Shown: piece after piece, positions 1 to 4,863 of the stretch
Numbering within the stretch: the stretch's first letter is position 1
Layout: every line of letters begins with the position of its first letter
DNA from: Anaerolineales bacterium
GTDB taxonomy: Bacteria > Chloroflexota > Anaerolineae > Anaerolineales > UBA4823
Direction: 5' to 3'
Assembly: GCA_016932955.1 (NCBI GenBank)
Contig: JAFGBV010000207.1
Span: 1-10,426 of the forward strand
DNA: 10,426 nucleotides
Program-made: the position numbers and the translations under genes
The notes under the pieces: generated by a model
What the model was told of the DNA's origin: nothing
The model's input: the letters and a program-made list of their open reading frames with translations, nothing else
Database searches by the model: none

Positions 1-1
1 C

Positions 2-610
2 ACTTTTGCCGATGGATTGTGGGATGTTTTTATCGGCTGCTTCGCGCTACAGTTCGCCATCGCGCCGCTGTTGAGTGAGTCGCTGGGTGACTTTTGGAGC
101 TCGGCTATCTTCCTGCCCTTTTGGGCGGCGGTCTATCTGGTGATCTGGCTGGTGCGCAAGCACATTGTTGCACCGCGCCTGGGCGCTGTGACATTCCGCA
201 AGGCGCGCCAGCAGAAAATCACTCGTTTTACGTTTGTGATGCTGGCGGTCAATGTGCTGGTGGCCCTGATGGGTATCCTGGTTGCGCTGGTGATCAATCG
301 CTCGGCGGATGCGGATGCCGTTGCCCGGACGGGACTGGTCATCAGCCTGATGCTGGGGCTGTTCCTGCTGGCCGGTTTCAGCGCCGCGGCCTACCTGCTT
401 GATTGTGGACGTCTATTTTTCTATGGCCTGATTCTGTTTGTGGCGCCCTTCTTTGGCGAATGGCTCTATCAGCACCACGGCGCCGCACATCACGGCTACC
501 CAATCGCTTTCGGCTTTACAGCCGGGGTGATGATCGTGACCGGGCTGGTGCTCTTCGTGCGCCTGCTGATCAACAACCCGCGGGTGGAAATGCCTGCAGA
601 GGGGGGATGA
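2..610 (+). CDS. Polytopic membrane protein, 5' end cut by the window edge
   Basis: The reading frame is open from the first bases of the window, so the N-terminus lies outside; the TTG at 17 is not a convincing start because the coding pattern already runs before it. Counting from the codon at 17, the protein has about six hydrophobic segments (near residues 5-20, 28-46, 71-93, 105-128, 133-151 and 161-184). A basic cytoplasmic loop (RKARQQK) follows the second, and a His-rich stretch (YQHHGAAHHG) lies before the last. No enzymatic motif is visible. It ends in TGA one base before the ATG of a winged-helix regulator, so the two are almost certainly co-transcribed and translationally coupled. 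Membrane-protein/small-regulator pairs of this kind often have the regulator controlling the operon, but nothing here proves that. Function is unknown; membrane location is well supported. Confidence 0.8.
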   Translation, partial: TFADGLWDVFIGCFALQFAIAPLLSESLGDFWSSAIFLPFWAAVYLVIWLVRKHIVAPRLGAVTFRKARQQKITRFTFVMLAVNVLVALMGILVALVINRSADADAVARTGLVISLMLGLFLLAGFSAAAYLLDCGRLFFYGLILFVAPFFGEWLYQHHGAAHHGYPIAFGFTAGVMIVTGLVLFVRLLINNPRVEMPAEGG

Positions 611-611
611 G

Positions 612-938
612 ATGAGCAAGCCACAGGACGATCCTGAACTGCACCCGCTGGCAGGGCTGGACCAGATCATCCACGCCCCGGCGCGCCTGATGGTGCTGAC
701 CTATCTCTATGTGGTCGAGAGCGTAGATTATGTTTTCTTGATGCGCCTGACCGGGCTGACCTGGGGGAACCTGGCAACTCACCTGAACAAGCTGGAGGAG
801 GCGGGGTACGTGGAGATCATCAAAACTTACAAGGGAAAAAAACCACAAAGCATCCTGCGCATGACCGAGCAGGGCAGGGCAGCCTTCCGGGCTTACAAGA
901 AAGAGCTACAGCAAGTGCTGGATGACCTGCCCGATTGA
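612..938 (+). CDS. Winged-helix transcriptional regulator (HTH_34/MarR-like fold)
   Basis: A 108-residue cytoplasmic DNA-binding protein. Residues 17-36 (LDQIIHAPARLMVLTYLYVV) form the first helix, with the HxPxRLxxL pattern typical of the 'winged helix DNA-binding domain' family. Residues 41-66 give the helix-turn-helix, with recognition helix around GNLATHLNKLEEAGYV. Residues 67-86 form the beta wing with basic residues (KTYKGKKPQS). A final helix with TEQGRAAFRAYKKEL probably dimerises. This architecture is the usual length and has no effector domain. The ATG at 612 follows the upstream stop by one base and is preceded by a purine-rich AGAGGGGGG ribosome binding site inside the upstream gene. 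It probably regulates its own operon with the membrane protein; target and ligand are unknown. Confidence 0.88.
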   Translation: MSKPQDDPELHPLAGLDQIIHAPARLMVLTYLYVVESVDYVFLMRLTGLTWGNLATHLNKLEEAGYVEIIKTYKGKKPQSILRMTEQGRAAFRAYKKELQQVLDDLPD

Positions 939-976
939 GCGCAACTGTGGGGATGGGCCAGATCCATCAAGAGGCT

Positions 977-982
977 TATAAT
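977..982 (+). promoter_or_regulatory. Probable sigma-70 -10 box (TATAAT) for the nucleoside-hydrolase-like operon
   Basis: A perfect TATAAT lies 39 bases after the regulator stop and about 115 bases before the next start codon. No good -35 box sits 16-18 bases upstream (the sequence there is TGGGCC-like), so activation or a weak promoter is possible. Transcription would start near 989, just before the hairpin at 994-1031. Confidence 0.5.
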
Positions 983-993
983 ACGCAACAACG

Positions 994-1031
994 CACTCAC
1001 CCTCCAAGCCGATGACCGACGAGGGTGAGTG
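994..1031 (+). promoter_or_regulatory. Hairpin in the 5' leader (attenuator or stability element)
   Basis: Eleven perfect base pairs (CACTCACCCTC at 994-1004 with GAGGGTGAGTG at 1021-1031) enclose a 16-base loop. The hairpin begins about five bases after the predicted transcription start and is not followed by a T run, so it is not a standard intrinsic terminator for the upstream gene. About 65 bases of unstructured leader follow before the start codon at 1097. I recognise no riboswitch class. Confidence 0.45.
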
Positions 1032-1096
1032 TGTAATTGGGAGATCATGATCTGTTTGTGAATGTTGCCCATGTTGTGTATCACTGGGAGGGCTCG

Positions 1097-2239
1097 ATGA
1101 AACGCAAATGGTTGATCATCATTATTCCGCTGGCTGTGCTGGGGGTTTTTCTGATCGTGATCTGGCCTATGGCCCCGCTGTGGCAAAAGATGGGGGGGGA
1201 ACCGATTTGCATCCAGGGAGATTGGCCTGATCTTCATCTTGTCCCGTGCTCGGGCCAGCAGGCGGCTTCCATTGTCGCGGTGCCGCTGCCCACGCCGGGC
1301 GCAGAGGGGCCGATCCCGATCATCGTGGATGACGACGGCAGCCCGGATGGGATGGTGGCGCTGCTGTATTTCCTGCGCAATCCGATGTACGAGGTACGAG
1401 CGGTGACGGTCTCTTACGGAGAAGCCCACCCGGAACGGTTTGCCGGGTATGTGGCGCAGATGCTGGCGGCGTTTGACCGGGCAGAGATCCCGGTTGGCTT
1501 TGGGCGGGATGCGCCGTTCGAGGGGGCAAATGCCTTCCCTGACTCATGGCGGGAGGGGAGCGACAATTTCTGGGGCATCGAGGTTCCAAAGGGGAGCGGG
1601 GCGACGACGCCTGTCCCGGCGGCGGAGTTGATGGCGGAAATCGTTGCTGCCTCCGAGAGACCGGTGACGGTCTTCGTCAGCGGGAGTCATACGAACCTGG
1701 CTGAAGCGCTGCGCCTTGATGCGGGCATTGCCGCCAATATCGGCGAGGTGTTCATCATGGGGGGGAGTGTGCGGGTGGCGGGGAACATCCACAGCGATTG
1801 GCCAGAATTTGAGAACGAGGTGGCGGAGTGGAATATCTGGGTTGACCCGCTGGCGGCTGATGAGGTGTTCTCAGCCGGGCTAGGACTGCACCTGGTGCCG
1901 CTGGATGCGACCCGCCAGGTGCTGTGGACAGGAGCCGATCTTACGGGCTGGCGGTCGTCGGGGGCGCCTGAAAGCGCGCTGGCAGCAGAGCTGGTGCAGA
2001 TGACGCTGGATGCCTGGGGTGTGGAGAGCGTCTATGTGTGGGACCTGGTGGCGGCGGTGCAGGCGACACTGCCGGCGGTATGCCCCGAAACCCCGCTGGG
2101 GATCGAGATCGTGACCGCGCCCGGTGCAGAGCAGGGGCGCACGCGGGAGGTGGAGCAGACGCCGAACGTGTCGGTGTGCCTGGAGCCCGATGCGGGGCAG
2201 GCGAAGGGATTGGTGGCTTCAGCTTTCGAAGCCCCATGA
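1097..2239 (+). CDS. Membrane-anchored inosine-uridine nucleoside hydrolase-like protein
   Basis: The ATG at 1097 has GGGAGGG at the right distance and is followed by KRK and a hydrophobic helix (residues 5-24), giving a 380-residue protein that is anchored or secreted; there is no clear lipobox. The rest follows the IUNH fold: the N-terminal Asp motif as VDDDGSPDG (78-85), a SGSHTNLAEAL segment (195-205) for the usual GPLTNLA, MGG at 221-223, GN at 229-230, EWNIWVDP (244-251) for the family EFNxxxDP, LDAT at 270, and YVWDLVAAV (313-321) for the C-terminal HDPLA motif. The second Asp of the N-terminal DD pair is Gly85, the family Asn after the first strand (GN) is Glu109, and the His before the C-terminal Asp is Trp315. 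Asp78, Asp80, Asp84, Asn230, Glu244, Asn246 and Asp316 remain. It may hydrolyse a nucleoside-like substrate outside the membrane or have a changed activity. It is followed after 12 bases by a GNAT gene. Confidence 0.82.
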   Translation: MKRKWLIIIIPLAVLGVFLIVIWPMAPLWQKMGGEPICIQGDWPDLHLVPCSGQQAASIVAVPLPTPGAEGPIPIIVDDDGSPDGMVALLYFLRNPMYEVRAVTVSYGEAHPERFAGYVAQMLAAFDRAEIPVGFGRDAPFEGANAFPDSWREGSDNFWGIEVPKGSGATTPVPAAELMAEIVAASERPVTVFVSGSHTNLAEALRLDAGIAANIGEVFIMGGSVRVAGNIHSDWPEFENEVAEWNIWVDPLAADEVFSAGLGLHLVPLDATRQVLWTGADLTGWRSSGAPESALAAELVQMTLDAWGVESVYVWDLVAAVQATLPAVCPETPLGIEIVTAPGAEQGRTREVEQTPNVSVCLEPDAGQAKGLVASAFEAP

Positions 2240-2251
2240 GCGAGGATCGCG

Positions 2252-2674
2252 ATGGCTGAATATACGATTACACTGACGAGTACTCCTGATCCCGCGGACG
2301 TGGATGTTGTGCGGCAGGGGTTGGACGCCTACGATGCATCCCAGGGGGCGGTGGTGGACTGGGTGCCGCTGGCGTTGTTTGCGCGCGATGCTGAGGGCAA
2401 CATCGTTGCCGGGCTGACCGGAAGCACTTACTGGGGGTATTTGTACGTTGGGCGCTTATGGACGGAGGAACGGCTGCGCGGCGAGGGGCTGGGCTCACGC
2501 TTGCTGGCAGATGCCGAGCAGGCGGCGCGCGGGCGCGGCTGCCACGCGGCGCATCTGATGACCGGCGATTTCAACGCCCTGCCTTTCTACCAGAAACGCG
2601 CTTACGTGATCTTTGGCGTGCTGCACGATATGCCCCCCGGGCACACGCAGTATTTTATGTGCAAGAAGTTGTGA
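2252..2674 (+). CDS. GNAT family N-acetyltransferase
   Basis: A 140-residue single-domain GNAT enzyme that transfers acetyl from acetyl-CoA to an unidentified amine. The acetyl-CoA pyrophosphate-binding motif is clear: RLRGEGLGSRLLADAE with R76-G-E-G79-L-G81 opening the long helix. The preceding strand (YLYVGRLWTEE) and the C-terminal motif NALPFYQKRAY (108-118) are typical of small GNATs. The start at 2252 has AGGA five bases upstream and lies 12 bases after the nucleoside-hydrolase-like gene, so the two probably share a transcript. The substrate cannot be read from the sequence. The stop is followed immediately by the hairpin at 2681-2710. Confidence 0.9.
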   Translation: MAEYTITLTSTPDPADVDVVRQGLDAYDASQGAVVDWVPLALFARDAEGNIVAGLTGSTYWGYLYVGRLWTEERLRGEGLGSRLLADAEQAARGRGCHAAHLMTGDFNALPFYQKRAYVIFGVLHDMPPGHTQYFMCKKL

Positions 2675-2680
2675 AAATGA

Positions 2681-2710
2681 ACGCCCCGAATGGAATTCCA
2701 CTCGGGGCGT
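2681..2710 (-). terminator. Hairpin terminator between convergent GNAT gene and tRNA-Ile
   Basis: A nine-base-pair stem (ACGCCCCGA with TCGGGGCGT) is extended by an inner TGGA/TCCA pairing around AATT. On the minus strand it lies seven bases after the tRNA-Ile 3' end and is followed by TTCATTTTCA, a T-rich tail. On the plus strand there is no T run, though it could still act weakly in both directions because the GNAT stop lies six bases upstream. Confidence 0.65.
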
Positions 2711-2716
2711 AACCTG

Positions 2717-3033
2717 TGGGCCCAGTAGGGATCGAACCTACGACCAAACGGTTATGCATCCCACTACGGCTTTCGCCGCCTCTTTCGAGTTCGTGGGCTG
2801 GACTGTCCCTTCACCCTGGAAGACCAGGGGCCTGCCATCCAGTCTCTACACCTTCCTGCATTGCAGGCTTGGCTCGGGATTACCATTCCAATTGCTGCAG
2901 GCTTCCCCGAATTTGACAGGTATCACGCAAGAGTCGCCTCTTGCGCAGCCCTGTGCAGTGGATCGTATTGAGAGGAATCTCAACTTAGACTCACTGCTTT
3001 AAGCCGTCCGCTCTGCCGCTGAGCTATGGGCCC
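2717..3033 (-). tRNA. tRNA-Ile(CAU) (tRNA-Ile2), split by a group I intron
   Basis: The minus strand carries a complete cloverleaf in two exons. The 5' exon, 3033-3002, contains the acceptor strand GGGCCCA, D stem GCTC/GAGC, anticodon stem GACGG and loop bases C32 and U33. The 3' exon, 2756-2717, begins CATAACCGTT (anticodon C34-A35-U36, then A37, A38 and stem CCGTT). It continues with variable loop TGGTCG, T arm GTAGG/TTCGATC/CCTAC and acceptor strand TGGGCCC, and ends in discriminator A. The spliced loop CUCAUAA is normal. CAU could be initiator Met, elongator Met or Ile2. The fully paired acceptor excludes an initiator, and the GACGGCUCAUAACCG arm with GGUCGUAGGUUCGA closely matches bacterial Ile2 tRNAs such as that of Bacillus. 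If so, TilS would convert C34 to lysidine to read AUA. No CCA is encoded. It is the second gene of the tRNA unit. Confidence 0.9.
2757..3001 (-). ncRNA. Group I self-splicing intron (IC3-like) in the anticodon loop of tRNA-Ile(CAU)
   Basis: A 245-nt intron between U33 and C34, ending in the conserved terminal G (2757). The core can be paired by eye on the minus strand. P2 is a hairpin of eight pairs with a GCGA loop (2945-2926). P3 is CCTGTC (2920-2915) with GGCAGG (2836-2831). P4 is TTCGGG (2911-2906) with CCCGAG (2878-2873). P6 is CCTGC/GCAGG (2867-2855). P7 is GACTG (2844-2840) with CAGTC (2805-2801), with the usual bulged A. P8 is CCCTGG/CCAGGG (2829-2814). P9 is CCCAC/GTGGG (2797-2793, 2764-2760) and carries two GAAA tetraloop hairpins. 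Core segments such as TCAAATTCGGGG, CCCGAGCCAAGCC and GGTGTAGAGACTG closely resemble the Azoarcus and Anabaena tRNA introns. P1 pairs exon CGGCU with guide GGCTG (2950-2946), leaving U33 on a G, the hallmark of a group I 5' splice site. No endonuclease ORF fits. Confidence 0.92.
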
Positions 3034-3094
3034 ATTTTAAAGTGCCGGGTTCCACGCACCGCGCGCGGCGGCGCATTGCGTACGGAACCTCAGG

Positions 3095-3166
3095 AGCGGG
3101 CGACCGGATTCGAACCGGCGAATGTCAGCTTGGAAGGCTGATGCCTTACCACTTGGCGACGCCCGC
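3095..3166 (-). tRNA. tRNA-Gly(UCC)
   Basis: A complete 72-base cloverleaf: acceptor GCGGGCG/CGCCCGC, anticodon stem TCAGC/GCTGA around loop CTTCCAA (anticodon UCC), T arm GCCGG/TTCGAAT/CCGGT (one wobble pair), and discriminator U73, which is characteristic of glycine. CCA is not encoded (CCT follows). It decodes GGA and GGG and precedes tRNA-Ile by 61 bases on the same strand. Confidence 0.95.
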
Positions 3167-3175
3167 GCGGATGGT

Positions 3176-3203
3176 ATTTTATCACAATTTTGGGAAGGGT
3201 CAG
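3176..3203 (-). promoter_or_regulatory. Probable promoter of the tRNA-Gly / tRNA-Ile unit
   Basis: On the minus strand CTGACC (3203-3198) and TAAAAT (3181-3176) are separated by 16 bases and match the sigma-70 -35 and -10 boxes at four and five of six positions. The predicted start lies a few bases before the tRNA-Gly 5' end, as is usual for tRNA genes. Confidence 0.55.
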
Positions 3204-3216
3204 GGCAGGCGAGGAT

Positions 3217-3245
3217 CAGGAGTTTCTTAAAGTCAGAAACTCCTG
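3217..3245. repeat. Palindrome 1 of the intergenic block
   Basis: An 11-base perfect inverted repeat (CAGGAGTTTCT with AGAAACTCCTG) around a seven-base loop TAAAGTC. It lies upstream of the tRNA promoter and is not followed by a T run on either strand. The segment TTTCTTAAAGTC (3223-3234) recurs in inverted orientation at 3362-3373. Confidence 0.75.
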
Positions 3246-3272
3246 GAGCCACACAACGCCCCACCCCCTAGA

Positions 3273-3300
3273 TCCCCCGCCCCGGCGCCGGGGCGGGGGA
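3273..3300. repeat. Palindrome 2 (28-base perfect GC palindrome)
   Basis: A loop-free perfect palindrome of 14 bases per arm, made almost wholly of C then G (arm TCCCCCGCCCCGGC). Its composition is far more extreme than the surrounding DNA and it is preceded by another C-rich run (CCCCACCCCC). No coding sequence overlaps it. Confidence 0.8.
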
Positions 3301-3313
3301 CTTGAAAGAGAAC

Positions 3314-3356
3314 TTGGGGTGCAAGCGAGCGGCGTAGCCGCTCGCTTGCACCCCAA
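3314..3356. repeat. Palindrome 3 (20-base-pair hairpin)
   Basis: Twenty perfectly paired bases (3314-3333 with 3337-3356) around the three-base loop GTA. The arm reads TTGGGGTGCAAGCGAGCGGC. Neither side has a run of T long enough for an intrinsic terminator. It is the most stable structure in the spacer and suggests a dispersed palindromic element rather than a gene-specific signal. Confidence 0.8.
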
Positions 3357-3390
3357 ACCCCGACTTTAAGAAAAGCGTGAGGCGAGGATA

Positions 3391-3420
3391 CAGGGCTTTC
3401 AAAAAGTCCTGAAAGCCCTG
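3391..3420. repeat. Palindrome 4 of the intergenic block
   Basis: Ten perfect base pairs (CAGGGCTTTC with GAAAGCCCTG) around a ten-base loop AAAAAGTCCT. It shares the CAGG...TTTC / GAAA...CCTG ends and an AAAGTC-containing loop with the hairpin at 3217-3245, so the two look like diverged copies of one element flanking palindromes 2 and 3. Confidence 0.7.
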
Positions 3421-3465
3421 AGGTAAGGGTAATGAAACCTTAATCCTGCATGCTTTGGAAAACGG

Positions 3466-3471
3466 TATACT
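3466..3471 (+). promoter_or_regulatory. Possible -10 box (TATACT) for msrA
   Basis: TATACT matches the -10 consensus at five of six positions and lies 47 bases before the msrA start. No convincing -35 box is found at the usual spacing, so this is a modest call. Confidence 0.4.
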
Positions 3472-3518
3472 AGGGGGTAATTCGTATGTAAATGATCCGG
3501 TTTTAGAGGTGCATGAAG

Positions 3519-4070
3519 ATGAGTGATGACAATTCGATACGTGAGGTTGCCACGCTGGCAGGCGGCTGTTTCTGGTGCCTGGAGGCGGTGTATGAGCAGT
3601 TGAAGGGGGTGGAGAAGGTGGTTTCGGGGTACGCGGGAGGCAGTACGCGCAACCCTTCTTACGAGCAGGTGTGCAGCGGGATGACGGGACACGCCGAGGT
3701 GGTGCAGGTGACCTTTGACCCGCGGGTGATCACGTTCCGCGAGCTGCTGGCGGTGTTCTTCACCATCCACGACCCGACCACGCTGAACCGCCAGGGGGCG
3801 GATGTGGGGACGCAGTACCGTTCGGCGATCTTCTACCACTCGGCAGAACAGAAGAGGACAGCCGAAGAAGTGATGGAGGAGATCAGCCGGGCGGGGGTGT
3901 GGGATAAGCCGCTGGTGACGGAGCTTACGCTGCTGGATGCATTCTACCCGGCGGAAGCGTACCACCAGGGGTATTTCCGCAACAACCCCGGACAGGGATA
4001 CTGCCGGGTGGTGGTCGCGCCAAAGGTGGCAAAGTTCCGCAGCCAGTTCATGGAACGGCTGAAATCGTAG
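3519..4070 (+). CDS. msrA: Peptide methionine-(S)-S-oxide reductase MsrA
   Basis: Cytoplasmic repair enzyme that reduces methionine S-sulfoxide in proteins and free methionine, using thioredoxin. Two ATGs compete. The ribosome binding site AGAGG (3505-3509) is nine bases from the ATG at 3519 but only three from the one at 3513, so 3519 (183 residues) is preferred. The catalytic motif GCFWC is at residues 16-20 (nucleophile Cys17), followed by the family segments [46 protein letters not shown] and [10 protein letters not shown] Cys in the C-terminal GQGYCR segment (about residue 162) is the likely resolving cysteine. The length is normal and there is no MsrB fusion. It has its own terminator at 4093, so it appears monocistronic. 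Confidence 0.97.
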   Translation: MSDDNSIREVATLAGGCFWCLEAVYEQLKGVEKVVSGYAGGSTRNPSYEQVCSGMTGHAEVVQVTFDPRVITFRELLAVFFTIHDPTTLNRQGADVGTQYRSAIFYHSAEQKRTAEEVMEEISRAGVWDKPLVTELTLLDAFYPAEAYHQGYFRNNPGQGYCRVVVAPKVAKFRSQFMERLKS

Positions 4071-4092
4071 CAGAGGGGCAGACCGAATGATC

Positions 4093-4130
4093 ACGCCGCT
4101 GGCGGGTGAATGCCCGATGGCGGCGTTTTT
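4093..4130 (+). terminator. Intrinsic terminator of msrA
   Basis: ACGCCGC (4093-4099) pairs with GCGGCGT (4120-4126). The stem continues through two wobble pairs and one mismatch to CGGG/CCCG, and is followed by TTTTTGATTTT. It lies 22 bases after the msrA stop. Its presence also argues against any start of the sigma-factor gene upstream of about 4140. Confidence 0.85.
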
Positions 4131-4202
4131 GATTTTAAGACGGATTCTCGAACGCGAAGTGTGTTTTTCGAATAAAATGATAGAGGAATCCGTTAAGGAA
4201 AT

Positions 4203-4234
4203 AGATTGCTTCGCAGAAACCGCTCGCAATGACA
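4203..4234. repeat. Degenerate dispersed palindromic repeat (CATTGCGAG / GATTGCTTCG type)
   Basis: On the minus strand this reads TGTCATTGCGAGCGG...GCGAAGCAATCT, the ends of the widespread intergenic repeat seen in many bacterial genomes as CGTCATTGCGAG...GAAGCAATC. The arms ATTGC and GCAAT and their flanks are imperfectly inverted. Read through in the sigma-factor frame it gives the characteristic spurious peptide DCFAETARNDM, so the true gene must start downstream. Confidence 0.65.
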
Positions 4235-4272
4235 TGAGGGCGAGTGATTGGATAGATTGTAAGGAACGTTCC

Positions 4273-4863
4273 GTGACCGGAAGGACTGCCCAACAAGATG
4301 AGCTCGATCTGGTTGCCAGGGCGCAGCAGGGAGACCGCGCTGCCTTTGGCGAGCTGGTGCGCCGCTATTACCCGGGCGCGGTGAGCGTGGTGTACCGCAT
4401 GTGCGGGGATGGGCAGATGGCAGAGGATGCCGCACAGGAGGCTTTCTTGCAGGCATGGTTACATTTATCTTCTTACCGGCCGCGCAGCAGCAGCCCCTCC
4501 GGGCTGCGCAACTGGCTGTACCGCATTGCGGTGAATGCGGCAGTGGATATCTTGCGCCGCGAACGGCAGCCTGTGCCGCAGGATGTGGATGACCTGCCCA
4601 TCGCCGATCCACAGCCGGGGCCGGAAGCAAGCCTGGTCAGCGAGGAGAGGGCAGCGCTGGTAAAACGTGCTGTGCTGGCGCTATCTCCGGCAAGCCGGGC
4701 GGTGCTGGTGCTGCGAGAGTATGAGGGGCTATCGTACCAGGAAATTGCCGCTACGCTGGATATCCCAGTTGGGACGGTGATGTCGCGATTGAACTATGCC
4801 CGCAGCCAGTTGCGGACAAGCCTGGAGTCGCATCTATTAGCGGTGGAGGTGCAAAATGTCTGA
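4273..4863 (+). CDS. ECF-type RNA polymerase sigma factor
   Basis: A 196-residue group 4 (ECF) sigma factor. Region 2 spans about residues 12-98 and includes DAAQEAFLQAWLHL (promoter -10 recognition) and the GLRNWLYRIAVNAAVDILRR helix. A Pro-rich linker (100-118) joins it to region 4 at about 126-184, where LSPASRAVLVLREYEGLSYQEIAATLDIPVGTVMSRLNYAR forms the -35-binding helix-turn-helix. The GTG at 4273 is chosen because AAGGAA lies six bases upstream. The longer frame back to 4087 would begin inside the msrA terminator and run through the repeat at 4203-4234. Its last eight bases overlap the anti-sigma gene (ATGTCTGA), the classical arrangement for a sigma factor and its inhibitor. The target promoters and the inducing signal are not visible. 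Confidence 0.93.
   Translation: MTGRTAQQDELDLVARAQQGDRAAFGELVRRYYPGAVSVVYRMCGDGQMAEDAAQEAFLQAWLHLSSYRPRSSSPSGLRNWLYRIAVNAAVDILRRERQPVPQDVDDLPIADPQPGPEASLVSEERAALVKRAVLALSPASRAVLVLREYEGLSYQEIAATLDIPVGTVMSRLNYARSQLRTSLESHLLAVEVQNV

Noticed and set aside
2757..3001. Interpretation of the tRNA insert as an anticodon UAU tRNA with splicing one base later
   Set aside because: That would require C rather than the nearly universal G as the last intron base, while the U33 junction gives a G end, a standard CUCAUAA loop and a matching guide sequence.
2613..3002. Open frames on the plus strand across the hairpin and the tRNA-Ile gene
   Set aside because: They run opposite the tRNA exons and intron, whose RNA structure explains the sequence; a bait such as 'GPVGIEPTT' is the well-known false translation of antisense tRNA.
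3037..3264. Short open frames on both strands over tRNA-Gly
   Set aside because: They translate the tRNA gene; 'GDRIRTGE' and 'ASPSGKASAFQADIRRFESG' are typical artefacts of tRNA sequence.
3217..3420. CRISPR array or intrinsic terminators
   Set aside because: The repeats are palindromes of different sequence without regular spacers, and they lack T tracts.
3399..4235. A 278-codon open frame on the minus strand opposite msrA
   Set aside because: It is the antisense shadow of msrA, is rich in His, Arg and Leu as expected for reverse-frame translation of GC-rich DNA, and crosses the msrA terminator and the dispersed repeat.
4087..4272. N-terminal extension of the sigma factor to an ATG at 4087
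   Set aside because: It would start inside the msrA terminator stem and translate the dispersed repeat; the GTG at 4273 has a proper ribosome binding site and yields the normal ECF length.
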